From contig CADEGF010000022.1 in the NCBI GenBank assembly GCA_902826815.1, positions 6,614 to 70,613 of the forward strand: 64,000 nt of DNA, written 5' to 3'. The stretch is from an uncultured Mycobacteriaceae bacterium (GTDB taxonomy: Bacteria > Actinomycetota > Actinomycetes > Mycobacteriales > Mycobacteriaceae). Positions within the stretch are counted from its first letter, which is position 1; every line of letters begins with the position of its first letter. Shown here in pieces: positions 1 through 7,472 of this stretch. Below the pieces are notes generated by a model. The model was not told where the DNA came from. It saw only the letters and a program-made list of their open reading frames with translations, and made no database searches. The position numbers and the translations under genes are program-made.

Positions 1-618
1 GCTCGCGTTGCGACGCTCGGCCACCGCCTCGGGATCGTGCCGCTCGAAGAGGCGCACCATGGTGCTTCCCTCGACCATGTCGCCGGACACCACCACGAAA
101 GTGACTCCCGCCGCGTCGAATGCCGGTGACTCGGCGCGTAACGCCACCTCTCCCGCCTGCTTGCTGACGGCGATCGGCACATAGTCGTTCGGCACCGCTT
201 TGCGGCCGTAGAAATGCGCCAGGTGGCTGGTGACGAAGACGATTCGCCCTCCGGGGCGCATCAGCGGAAGCGCGAGCTGCGCCAGACGTACCTGCGCATC
301 GCGGTTGAGCCGCATCGCATAGTCGGGGGCGGCCCCGGGTTCCAGTCCACCGGATGCGTTGAGTACCAGCACATCCAGACCGCCCAGCCGCTCGCTGATG
401 TCGTCGACCATCGCCTTGGCTGCCCGCTCGTCGGTCATGTCCGCTCGCACAGCACTGCCGGTGCCGCCCGCCGCCCGAACCGCGTCGACGACGGTGTCCG
501 CGCGCTTGGACTTCTCGCGGTAATTCACCACGATGTGCCGCTGCGGATCTGCCAACTGAGTCGCGATCTCCGCTCCGACACCGCGTGACGCCCCGGTGAC
601 GAGGACGACTCTGGTCAC
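1..618 (-). CDS. SDR-family oxidoreductase, C-terminus cut off by window edge
   Basis: This is the first 206 codons of a short-chain dehydrogenase that runs off the left end. It starts at GTG 618, overlapping the stop of the KAS III gene upstream (GTGA). The N-terminus has the NAD(P) motif VTGASRGVG (residues 7-15), followed by LNASGG near residue 86 in place of the usual NNAG. Ser131 sits in FVTSH. The expected YxxxK is not canonical: Lys153 is preceded by Ile at the Tyr position (IAVSK), with Tyr146 seven residues before the Lys. Other actinobacterial SDRs share this YxPxxxSK pattern, as far as I recall. It closes the E1/lipoyl/ACP/KAS III cassette and may reduce a ketoacyl product of it; that role is inferred. 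Confidence 0.85.
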   Translation of the reverse strand, partial: MTRVVLVTGASRGVGAEIATQLADPQRHIVVNYREKSKRADTVVDAVRAAGGTGSAVRADMTDERAAKAMVDDISERLGGLDVLVLNASGGLEPGAAPDYAMRLNRDAQVRLAQLALPLMRPGGRIVFVTSHLAHFYGRKAVPNDYVPIAVSKQAGEVALRAESPAFDAAGVTFVVVSGDMVEGSTMVRLFERHDPEAVAERRNAS

Positions 619-1556
619 GAGAGGCTGCGGGCCATCGCGTCGGTGAGGTCGTAATCCACCGAAACGCCGCCCCATGCCTCGCCTGCCCCGTAGGCAACCA
701 GCGTCATCCGCCCGGTCGCGGGAATGGACCGGTCAGCGACGCACGTGCCAAGCGCCAGTGGGATCGAGGCCGCCGAGGTATTGCCGAACTCTTCGACGCT
801 GTCGACGAACACCGCGTCGCCCGCGTCGACCTGTTCGCTGACCTTCTGCAGAATGCGTGAGTTCGCCTGGTGCCCGACGATCACGTCCGGCTGAAAACCG
901 CCGTCGTGCAGACGGTTCAAGGTGTCTGTCATCATCTTCACCGCCCGGTCGTAGACCTGCATACCGTCGAGCTGGATGCCGCCGCCGATCTCTCCCCGCA
1001 TGAGGTCCACCCGATCGCCGTCACAGCCTGCGTGCCAGCGGTGGTCCCGAAACGTCTGGCGCGCCTCGATGAGCACAGCGCCGACGCCATCCCCGAAAAG
1101 CGGACCGGTGTTGCGATCCTTCTTGTCGATGAGGCGTGACATTGCCTCCACGGCGCAGACGATCACCGCACCTCCCTCTCGGCACAGCGACAGAGCCGAG
1201 ATCATTCCGTACACGAAGCCGCTGCAGGCCGCGTTCACGTCGAATGTCAGCACATCGGTCGGCAGGCCCGACTGTGTCGCGACCCGCTGGGCGATGCCGG
1301 GCACCGTCCCGCCGGTCGAGCAGCTGACGACGATCAGCGCTGCGATGTTCGTCCGGCCGAGATGGCGCTCGACGAGCGGGGCGCAGACCTGGGAAGCGAC
1401 ATCCTCGAGTGGCACGTCGGGATCCATCCACCAGCGCGCGCCGACGCCCGTCCGTCGCCGAATCCACTCGTCGGTCAGGCCGATCGAATCGAAATAGTCG
1501 TTGATGACGTGCAGTCCGGGGGTCGCCGTGACGATATCGACGATGCCCCCGGTCAT
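615..1556 (-). CDS. Beta-ketoacyl-ACP synthase III (FabH-like)
   Basis: A 313-residue KAS III of normal family length. The triad is visible: Cys111 in NAACSGF, His229 in GHQAN and Asn259 in FGNTSAAS. Enzymes of this type condense an acyl-CoA or acyl-ACP starter with malonyl-ACP, or transfer acyl groups. I chose ATG 1556, which overlaps the ACP stop codon (ATGA), over a longer upstream reading. The gene is coupled to ACP upstream and SDR downstream, so a dedicated starter-unit or acyl-transfer role is more likely than housekeeping FabH. The acyl group may come from the 2-oxoacid dehydrogenase encoded by the same cassette (inference). Confidence 0.88.
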   Translation of the reverse strand: MTGGIVDIVTATPGLHVINDYFDSIGLTDEWIRRRTGVGARWWMDPDVPLEDVASQVCAPLVERHLGRTNIAALIVVSCSTGGTVPGIAQRVATQSGLPTDVLTFDVNAACSGFVYGMISALSLCREGGAVIVCAVEAMSRLIDKKDRNTGPLFGDGVGAVLIEARQTFRDHRWHAGCDGDRVDLMRGEIGGGIQLDGMQVYDRAVKMMTDTLNRLHDGGFQPDVIVGHQANSRILQKVSEQVDAGDAVFVDSVEEFGNTSAASIPLALGTCVADRSIPATGRMTLVAYGAGEAWGGVSVDYDLTDAMARSLS

Positions 1557-1801
1557 GTCGTGCCGATCAGTTCTCGGAAGTAGGAACCGATTTCCGACGG
1601 CGTCAGGCAATCCGCCACACGTTCCAGATCGGCCTGCACGCCGAACTCCTTCTCGAGCGCTAGGCTGAGGTCGACGACATCGAGCGAGTCCATGTCGAGG
1701 TCGTAGATCTGCTTGTCGAAATCGGCGACGCCTGCGGAAGGAGTCCGGCGCCGGATGATCGACAGCATCACGGAGTTCATCCGTTCGTCAGTTGACGGCA
1801 T
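1553..1801 (-). CDS. Acyl carrier protein
   Basis: An 82-residue acidic protein with the phosphopantetheine site DSLD (Ser39) and the helical pattern of ACPs (DVVDLSLALEKEFG). It would carry an acyl chain as a thioester on the 4'-phosphopantetheine arm. The start is ATG 1801, thirteen bases after the lipoyl-domain stop. Its 3' end overlaps the KAS III start by four bases, so the two are probably made together. An ACP between a free lipoyl domain and a KAS III suggests acyl handover from the dehydrogenase to fatty-acid or polyketide-type chemistry (inference). Confidence 0.9.
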   Translation of the reverse strand: MPSTDERMNSVMLSIIRRRTPSAGVADFDKQIYDLDMDSLDVVDLSLALEKEFGVQADLERVADCLTPSEIGSYFRELIGTT

Positions 1802-1814
1802 TGTGTTTCGCCTT

Positions 1815-2069
1815 TCATCTTCTCTCGTCGAGCTTGTACAGGACAGCACCTGAGGTGGTGATCGACCGCGCGGCAACGACGATCTCGGCGATCGTGCCGG
1901 TCTTCTCGGCGACCAGGTCGACACTGCTCTTGTCGGTCTCCAGCACCGCGACCACGTCACCGCGTTCGACAGTGTCCCCGACTGACACAAGCCATTCCAC
2001 GACGAGTGCATCGGACAATCCGTGGCCGAACTCCGGTACCAGGATGTCAACGCAATCGCTCAACCGCAC
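1815..2069 (-). CDS. Free-standing lipoyl-domain protein
   Basis: An 84-residue protein consisting only of a biotinyl/lipoyl domain. The lipoylation site is ETDKSSVDL (Lys47), in the order expected for E2 or H-protein lipoyl domains. There is no peripheral-subunit-binding region and no acyltransferase domain, so it is not an E2. It starts at GTG 2069 inside the end of the E1 beta gene (10-base overlap); TTG 2063 is an alternative. In this setting it probably takes the acyl group produced by E1 alpha/beta on a swinging lipoyl arm. The acceptor after that is unknown; the adjacent ACP is a candidate. Confidence 0.85.
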   Translation of the reverse strand: MRLSDCVDILVPEFGHGLSDALVVEWLVSVGDTVERGDVVAVLETDKSSVDLVAEKTGTIAEIVVAARSITTSGAVLYKLDERR

Positions 2070-3040
2070 ATCTCCTTGATCGCGCCGATGACATCGGATA
2101 TGCCTACCAGGTAGTGCTTTTCGTGGTCCGCAGGTGGATACAGCCGGCGTGGTGCGGCTAACCGACGCATCGGCCCCCGCAAGTGCTCGCTACCGTGCTC
2201 TGCCACGGTCGCGACGAGTTCGGCTCCCACGCCCGCGAACCCGACCGCTTCGTGCACCACCAGAAGGCGGCCGGTCCTTGCCACCGACTGCAGCACGGTG
2301 TCGGTGTCCATCGGCGCGATCCACCGCAGGTCCACCACCTCGACATCGATTGTCGGAGCTACCTGCTCAGCCGCCTCGAGCACTTCCTCGAGCGCCGCAC
2401 CCCACCCCACGACGGTGATGTCCGACCCTCGCCGCACGATGCGCGCACTAAGGGGTGATTCCGGCGCAGCAGGATCACGGGGTTGTTGATTTCGCTTCCA
2501 GTACAGCCGTTTCGGTTCGTAGAAGATAACCGGCGAACCCAGTGAGCAGGAGTACTTCAACATCGCGGCGGCGTCCGTCGGGCATGACGGGAATGCGACG
2601 TGCAGACCCGGCGTATGCGCGAAGTACGCCTCGTTCGACTCGCTGTGGTGTTCGACCGCCCGGATGCCGCCGCCGACGGGCACCCTGATCACGAGGTTGA
2701 GCGCGATGTCGTCGTTCCACCGTGTTGTCATCCGCGCGGCCTGGGTGACGATCTGATTCATCCCGGGATAGATGAAGCCCTCGAACTGAATCTCGCAGAC
2801 CGGTTTCAAACCACTGAGCGCCATCCCGATCGCCTGTCCCACGATGGAGGACTCGGCGAGAACCGCGTCGCGGACCCGATCCGGTCCGAAGCGTTTCTGC
2901 AGGCCCTTCGTCACTCGGAACACCCCGCCGAGGCGGCCGATGTCCTGACCGACGAGCACGACCGAATCGTCGCTCTCCATCAGGTCACCCAAAGCGTCAT
3001 TGAGAGATTCGGCCAGGCAACTCGGTTTCGTGTCGATCAC
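2060..3040 (-). CDS. 2-oxoacid dehydrogenase E1 component, beta subunit
   Basis: A 326-residue protein matching the beta subunit of pyruvate/branched-chain 2-oxoacid dehydrogenase E1. Markers are VGQDIGRLGGVF and the later EIQFEGFIYPGMNQIV, plus RVPVGGGIR and a C-terminal transketolase-C domain (VVDLRWIAPMDTDT, VVHEAVGFAGVGAE). With the alpha subunit it decarboxylates a 2-oxoacid using thiamine diphosphate and transfers the acyl group to a lipoyl arm. GTG 3040 overlaps the alpha-subunit stop (GTGA). Longer readings add an Arg-rich tail that is clearly not part of the family, so I rejected them. Confidence 0.9.
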   Translation of the reverse strand: MIDTKPSCLAESLNDALGDLMESDDSVVLVGQDIGRLGGVFRVTKGLQKRFGPDRVRDAVLAESSIVGQAIGMALSGLKPVCEIQFEGFIYPGMNQIVTQAARMTTRWNDDIALNLVIRVPVGGGIRAVEHHSESNEAYFAHTPGLHVAFPSCPTDAAAMLKYSCSLGSPVIFYEPKRLYWKRNQQPRDPAAPESPLSARIVRRGSDITVVGWGAALEEVLEAAEQVAPTIDVEVVDLRWIAPMDTDTVLQSVARTGRLLVVHEAVGFAGVGAELVATVAEHGSEHLRGPMRRLAAPRRLYPPADHEKHYLVGISDVIGAIKEMCG

Positions 3041-3933
3041 GAGGCGTAGGCCTTCAGCAGACCCTGCCGCGCGACGGCGACGTCGCCGTCGACCGAGCTC
3101 AGCCATTGGTCGTCGACGACGCCGTCGGCGACCAACGCGTCGCGGTACTGCACGACGGGATCGTTCGCGACCGCCGCGGCGAGTTCGTCGGGTTGGCGAT
3201 AGCTGGTGTGCGGATCGGACGTGGTGTGCCCGCCGATACGGGTTGTCCTCAGCTCGATGAGCCCGGGTGACTGCGACGTTTCGACGTAGTGCCTGGCTTC
3301 GGCGCAACTGAGATAGGTGCGGTCAGGATCGTCGGCCGAGATGGACCACGACCGAATCCCAAATCCCTTGGCGCGGTCGGCGATCGAGGTCAGCATCTGT
3401 TCGTGACTCGGTTTGGAGATCGCCCATCCGTTGTTCTGGCAGACGAAAAGGACCTGCGCGGACTCCACCGCGGCGAGGTTCAATGCCTCCGACATATCGC
3501 CTTCACTGGTCGCACCGTCGCCGATGTAGACCACCACGGTTTCCGTCATGTTCTGCAACCGCCTGCCGATCGCGTATCCGACGCCGTGCAGTGCCTGGGC
3601 CGCCAACACCAGGGTGTAGGGAAAGAACCGGTGTTGGCGGGGATTCCACCCGCAGAAGGTGCGCCCGGCCCACTGCGCCACCAATGACACAGGGTCGATG
3701 CCGCGTACGACGGCGACCGCATGCTCCCGGTAACTGGGGAAGATCACCGCGTCGTCGCCGATCGCCATCGCCGAACCGACCTGGGCCGCCTCCTGGCCTC
3801 TGCACGACAGCCAGAGGTCGATGGCGCCTTGGCTGTCCAACAGCCCCGCCTCTTCGTCGACGCCCCTGGCCATCAACATGTGGCGCAGCATCGCGCGCCT
3901 GGCGTCCGCCTCGACGGACCCGGTGGTCTCCAC
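3037..3933 (-). CDS. 2-oxoacid dehydrogenase E1 component, alpha subunit
   Basis: A 298-residue E1 alpha subunit. The thiamine-diphosphate motif runs from GDG (138-140) to NN (167-168), with the family pattern GDGATSEGDMSEALN. SCRGQEAAQVG near residues 43-53 is the typical N-terminal E1 alpha segment. It forms the catalytic heterotetramer with the next gene. The start is GTG 3933. There is no good ribosome-binding site, but a TAGCTT box lies six bases upstream, so the mRNA may be leaderless. It is first gene of the cassette alpha-beta-lipoyl-ACP-KAS III-SDR. The 2-oxo substrate (pyruvate or branched-chain) cannot be told from sequence. Confidence 0.9.
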   Translation of the reverse strand: METTGSVEADARRAMLRHMLMARGVDEEAGLLDSQGAIDLWLSCRGQEAAQVGSAMAIGDDAVIFPSYREHAVAVVRGIDPVSLVAQWAGRTFCGWNPRQHRFFPYTLVLAAQALHGVGYAIGRRLQNMTETVVVYIGDGATSEGDMSEALNLAAVESAQVLFVCQNNGWAISKPSHEQMLTSIADRAKGFGIRSWSISADDPDRTYLSCAEARHYVETSQSPGLIELRTTRIGGHTTSDPHTSYRQPDELAAAVANDPVVQYRDALVADGVVDDQWLSSVDGDVAVARQGLLKAYAS

Positions 3934-3939
3934 ATAACC

Positions 3940-3945
3940 AAGCTA
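3940..3945 (-). promoter_or_regulatory. Possible -10 box of a leaderless promoter for E1 alpha
   Basis: On the minus strand TAGCTT (pattern TANNNT) ends six bases before GTG 3933. That spacing would place the transcription start on the start codon, as in mycobacterial leaderless genes. No ribosome-binding site is visible, which fits. No -35 element was identified. Confidence 0.4.
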
Positions 3946-3990
3946 ATGCCAATGGGGTATTTCTAGCGACATTGGTCCTGGTGAGGCGCG

Positions 3991-4860
3991 CTACCTGGCA
4001 ACCGACTCCTCGGGTCGATGCGTGGCCAGCACGCAGCCTGCGAGGATCAACACGAGTGCAGCGACGTTCCAGGCGGTGAGTGGTTCGTTCAGCACGATTA
4101 CCCCTGCTGCCAGCGCCACCGCGGGGTTCACGTAGGTGAAGACCAGGGCACGCGCCGCTCCGACCTCGCGGATCAGGGCGAAGTAGACGACGAAGGCCAG
4201 TGCCGTGCAGATGACGGCCAATCCGGCCAACGCCAACAACACTCGCGTCGACGGCATCTCGGTCGGCCAGGTCGCCGCGGCGGGAGCGGCATACACCAAG
4301 GCAGCGAATCCCAGGCACGCGGCCGTCATGGGCAGGGCGGGCACATCGGACAGATGGCGCGCTGCGATCAGCGGAGCGATCGCGTAGCACGCGGCCACCA
4401 TCAGGACCTCGATGACCGGCCAGGCGGTGCCGCCCGAGAGGTGCGGGCCCGCGAGCACCGCGACCCCCGCCAGCCCGACACCGAGCCCGAGCACCCGCCG
4501 GAAGCCGAGCTTCTGCTCACCCCCTGTGAAGCGGTCGAGGACCGCGGCGATGATCGGTGAGGCGGCGATCAGCAGACCGGTCAGCGAGCTCGTCAGATGG
4601 CGTTCGGCATCCGAGAGCAGATACCAGGCGGCGATGATCTCAAGGAACGAGAAGGCGAGCAGGGCCTTCCAGTGCGTCCGGACCATCGCTGGAATTCCGC
4701 TCGACAGCGCGAGCGGCAGCAGCACCGCCGCACCGACCGCCGTCCTCGCGAACACCAGCACGGGAACCGACACACCTTCGACGGCGACCTTGATCATCAG
4801 GTACGGGATGCCCCAGATGACGCTCATCGCGATGAACAGCAGCCATCCGCGCGAACTCAC
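3991..4860 (-). CDS. DMT-superfamily (EamA-type) membrane transporter
   Basis: A 289-residue hydrophobic protein with about ten transmembrane helices in two EamA-like halves (first helix WLLFIAMSVIWGIPYLMIK; second half with LAFVVYFALIREVGAARA and YVNPAVALAAGVIVLNEPL). Both halves carry the usual EamA sequence features. Family members export or import amino acids, metabolites or drugs; the substrate is unknown here. GTG 4860 overlaps the stop of the acyl-CoA dehydrogenase upstream (GTGA), so it is co-expressed with that pair. It ends 57 bases before the E1 alpha gene on the same strand. Confidence 0.88.
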   Translation of the reverse strand: MSSRGWLLFIAMSVIWGIPYLMIKVAVEGVSVPVLVFARTAVGAAVLLPLALSSGIPAMVRTHWKALLAFSFLEIIAAWYLLSDAERHLTSSLTGLLIAASPIIAAVLDRFTGGEQKLGFRRVLGLGVGLAGVAVLAGPHLSGGTAWPVIEVLMVAACYAIAPLIAARHLSDVPALPMTAACLGFAALVYAAPAAATWPTEMPSTRVLLALAGLAVICTALAFVVYFALIREVGAARALVFTYVNPAVALAAGVIVLNEPLTAWNVAALVLILAGCVLATHRPEESVAR

Positions 4861-5981
4861 CGTCGCGACAGTACGGCGTACCTCCCGATGTGGTGATCGG
4901 TGGTGCCGAACTCGTACTGCATTGCCGTCAGCCTCTTGAAGTAGTGGCCGATCGCGAGTTCCTCGGTCATGCCCATCCCGCCGTGCAGCTGGACGGCCTG
5001 CTGGCCGACGAAGCGGGCGGCTCGTCCGACGGTCGCCTTCGCGGCCGACACCGAACGCGCGCGCACATCGACTTCGTCCTCGAGGTGCAGAACGGCGAGC
5101 AACACGGCGGCAGCCGCCTGCTCCACCTCGATGTGCATATCGACCATCCGATGCTGCAGCACCTGGAAGCTACCGATCGGCACGCCGAACTGCTGGCGCT
5201 GCTTGGAGTATTCGACGGTGTCCGCCAACACCTTTCGCATGCACCCGACGGCCTCGGAACATACTGCGGTTGCACCCTCGTCGCGCGCCTGCTCCAGAGA
5301 CGGCCATGCCTGACCGTCGTCGCCCAGCAGTGTGTTCGCGGGCAGGCGTAGGCCGTCGAGGACGATGTCGGCGGCGCGTCGGTCATCGACCGTCCGGTAG
5401 CCGGTGAGCGAAATGCCTTCGGTCACCGCGTCGAGGTCGACGAGGAACAGCGAGAGTCCCTCCGCGGTCGCCGCGGTGACAAGTAGGTGCGTGGCCAACG
5501 GCGCGGTCATCGCCATTGTCTTGCGGCCGTTGAGGGTCCAGCCGTCGCCGTCGCGCTCGGCGGTGGTTGCGACGTCCTGCCAGCGATCGCCGGACTCGGG
5601 CTCGCAGGCCGCCAGCGCCACGATCGCGGTGCCTGCCACGATCTCGTCAAGCAACGTCGCGGCACTAGCTCCGCCTCCGCGTTGCAGGAGCCCGCCGCAG
5701 ACGACGACCGTGTCGACGTAGGGTTCGACCACAAGCGCATGGCCGAGCGCCTCGGTGATGACCATGAGTTCGACTGGGCCGCCACCGATTCCGCCCACAT
5801 CTTCAGGCAGGGTGGCGCCGAGTATTCCGAGTTCGTCGGCGAAGCTTCGCCAGATCTCGGGCTGCCAGCCTGCACCGGTCTTGGCCGCGGAGCGGCTCTT
5901 CTCGAGGTCGTAGCGGGTGGAAAGGAACTTCGTCAGCCCGCCGCGGAGCAGTTCCTGTTCCTTGCTCAGGTTGAAGTCCAT
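4857..5981 (-). CDS. Acyl-CoA dehydrogenase, pair member
   Basis: A 374-residue FAD-dependent acyl-CoA dehydrogenase. It has the N-terminal helical domain (MDFNLSKEQELLRGGL), a middle beta domain and the C-terminal segment AVQLHGGMGMTEELAIGHYFKRL. It follows a second dehydrogenase with no intervening bases, the layout of mycobacterial alpha2-beta2 FadE pairs such as those acting on steroid side chains. The usual YEG catalytic-Glu motif is absent near its end, as is common in one partner of such pairs. It would oxidise an acyl-CoA to the 2-enoyl-CoA. The substrate is unknown; the neighbour is an EamA-type transporter. Confidence 0.88.
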   Translation of the reverse strand: MDFNLSKEQELLRGGLTKFLSTRYDLEKSRSAAKTGAGWQPEIWRSFADELGILGATLPEDVGGIGGGPVELMVITEALGHALVVEPYVDTVVVCGGLLQRGGGASAATLLDEIVAGTAIVALAACEPESGDRWQDVATTAERDGDGWTLNGRKTMAMTAPLATHLLVTAATAEGLSLFLVDLDAVTEGISLTGYRTVDDRRAADIVLDGLRLPANTLLGDDGQAWPSLEQARDEGATAVCSEAVGCMRKVLADTVEYSKQRQQFGVPIGSFQVLQHRMVDMHIEVEQAAAAVLLAVLHLEDEVDVRARSVSAAKATVGRAARFVGQQAVQLHGGMGMTEELAIGHYFKRLTAMQYEFGTTDHHIGRYAVLSRR

Positions 5982-7214
5982 CTACAGCCCCAATTCCGCT
6001 TTGGCGAGGATGTTGCGCTGAATCTCGTTGCTGCCCGCGTAGATAGAGCCCGCGCGGTCGTTGAAGTAGCGCAGCGGCGCCACCGCCTGCCACGGCTCAC
6101 CGCTGACATAGCCGTCGGCTGGCGGCTCGTACTGGGTGACCGGCCCGCCAGGGCGGGTGGCGTGTGGCTGGTATGCGCGGCCGCGGGGTCCGGCTGCCTC
6201 CATGGCCATCTCGGTCAGGGTCTGGCTCAGCTCGGTGGCCACCACCTTGAGCATCGAGGATGCGGTGCCGGGGTTCTTACCTTCCGACACCGCCGCGAGC
6301 ACTCGATACTCGAGAATCTCGAGCACCTCGGTGCGGATCTGCGCGTCGGCGAGCTTGCGCGCGAACGCCGGATCGTCGATCAGGCGACCGCCGTCGGGAC
6401 CGGGCATCTCGGCGGCGACGGTCGAGATCTCCTCGGCCATCACCTGCAGTGCGGGCGAGGATGCCCCGCCCCCGCGCTCGAATTCCAGCAGGTACTTGGC
6501 GACGGTCCAGCCGTCGTCGATCTTGCCGAGCACATTGGCCTTCGGCACCCGAACCTCGTCGAAGAAGACCTGGTTCTGCACCTCCTCGCCCGACGTCATC
6601 ACCAGCGGACGGATCTGGATGCCCGGCGAGGCCATGTCGATGAGGACGAACGTGATGCCCTGCTGCTTCTTCTCGCTCCTCGACGTTCGCACCAGCGCGA
6701 ACATCCAGTTCGCCTCGCGCGCGTGCGTCGTCCAGATCTTGCTTCCTGTGCAGACCAGGTCGTCGCCGTCGTCGACCGCCGCCATCGACAGCGAGGCCAG
6801 GTCCGACCCGGACTCGGGTTCGGAGTACCCCTGGCAGAAGAACACCTCGCCGGTCAGGATGCGGGGCAGGAAGTAGTCCTTCTGAGCATCGGTGCCGAAC
6901 GCGATGATCGCGTGCGACACCATCCGGATCCCCATCGGGGACAGCGAAGGGGCACCGGCCAACGTCGATTCGCGGCTGAAGATGTAGTGCTGCGTCAGGC
7001 TCCAGTCGCAGCCGCCGTGTTCCACGGGCCACGCAGGGGCGGCCCAGCCGCGCTCGTGCAGGATCTGCTGCCACTCCATGCTCGCGTCGTGATCTGCGTA
7101 GACGCTCGTCATGAGCCGGCCCGCGGTGCGCTGGTCGGGTGTCAGCTTCTCGTCGAGGAAGCTGCGCACCTCGTCTCGAAAAGCGGCGTCAGCCTCCGAC
7201 CACTGCAGGTCCAT
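5982..7214 (-). CDS. Acyl-CoA dehydrogenase, larger pair member
   Basis: A 410-residue acyl-CoA dehydrogenase. It has CQGYSEPESGSDLASL for flavin binding and a C-terminal SIYAGSNEIQRNI. At the site where medium-chain enzymes have Glu (YEGTSEIQ) it has Ala (YAGSNEIQ), so the base must lie elsewhere or in the partner subunit. ATG 7214 has a good ribosome-binding site (AGAGGGGA) and is preferred to an upstream start. The stop TAG abuts the partner's ATG. The promoter lies in the 7215-7260 stretch, which contains a palindrome overlapping a -10 box. Confidence 0.88.
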   Translation of the reverse strand: MDLQWSEADAAFRDEVRSFLDEKLTPDQRTAGRLMTSVYADHDASMEWQQILHERGWAAPAWPVEHGGCDWSLTQHYIFSRESTLAGAPSLSPMGIRMVSHAIIAFGTDAQKDYFLPRILTGEVFFCQGYSEPESGSDLASLSMAAVDDGDDLVCTGSKIWTTHAREANWMFALVRTSRSEKKQQGITFVLIDMASPGIQIRPLVMTSGEEVQNQVFFDEVRVPKANVLGKIDDGWTVAKYLLEFERGGGASSPALQVMAEEISTVAAEMPGPDGGRLIDDPAFARKLADAQIRTEVLEILEYRVLAAVSEGKNPGTASSMLKVVATELSQTLTEMAMEAAGPRGRAYQPHATRPGGPVTQYEPPADGYVSGEPWQAVAPLRYFNDRAGSIYAGSNEIQRNILAKAELGL

Positions 7215-7241
7215 GGGTTCCCCTCTGCTCGGTGAGCACAT

Positions 7242-7257
7242 AGTAAACCTAGTTACT
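7242..7257. promoter_or_regulatory. Palindrome at the promoter of the acyl-CoA dehydrogenase pair
   Basis: AGTAAACCTAGTTACT has 5-base inverted arms (AGTAA/TTACT) around six bases. On the minus strand TACTAT (7240-7245) fits a -10 box about 25 bases before ATG 7214, so a protein bound here could block transcription. It is not the same as the 8-3-8 palindromes of the island. The rest of the 7215-7472 gap is AT-rich and has a perfect 10-base palindrome at 7350-7359 (AGCTATAGCT); I see no gene in it. Confidence 0.35.
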
Positions 7258-7472
7258 CAACTGGGGGTAATCGCCCTGCTGCCCGCCGATGAATGGCCCG
7301 ATCGGCCGTTGTCGCTTGCTGTCAGGTACTGCCAGTTTGTTGCCGGGGGAGCTATAGCTACTAGTTGTCTTTGCAATTACCTATTGCGAACACCAATTTT
7401 TCAATTTCATGTGTGTTTGGCAATTCGACATATAATTGCGCCAAATGAGCCGACGGGTCAGGCTCTTGGGTA

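Noticed and set aside
1815-2069. Truncated E2 dihydrolipoyl acyltransferase
   Set aside because: The protein ends cleanly after one lipoyl domain and is followed after 13 bases by an intact ACP gene; no remnant of a catalytic domain is present.
5487-7235. Long plus-strand open frame opposite the two acyl-CoA dehydrogenases
   Set aside because: Codon-bias shadow of the minus-strand genes, with no family signature.
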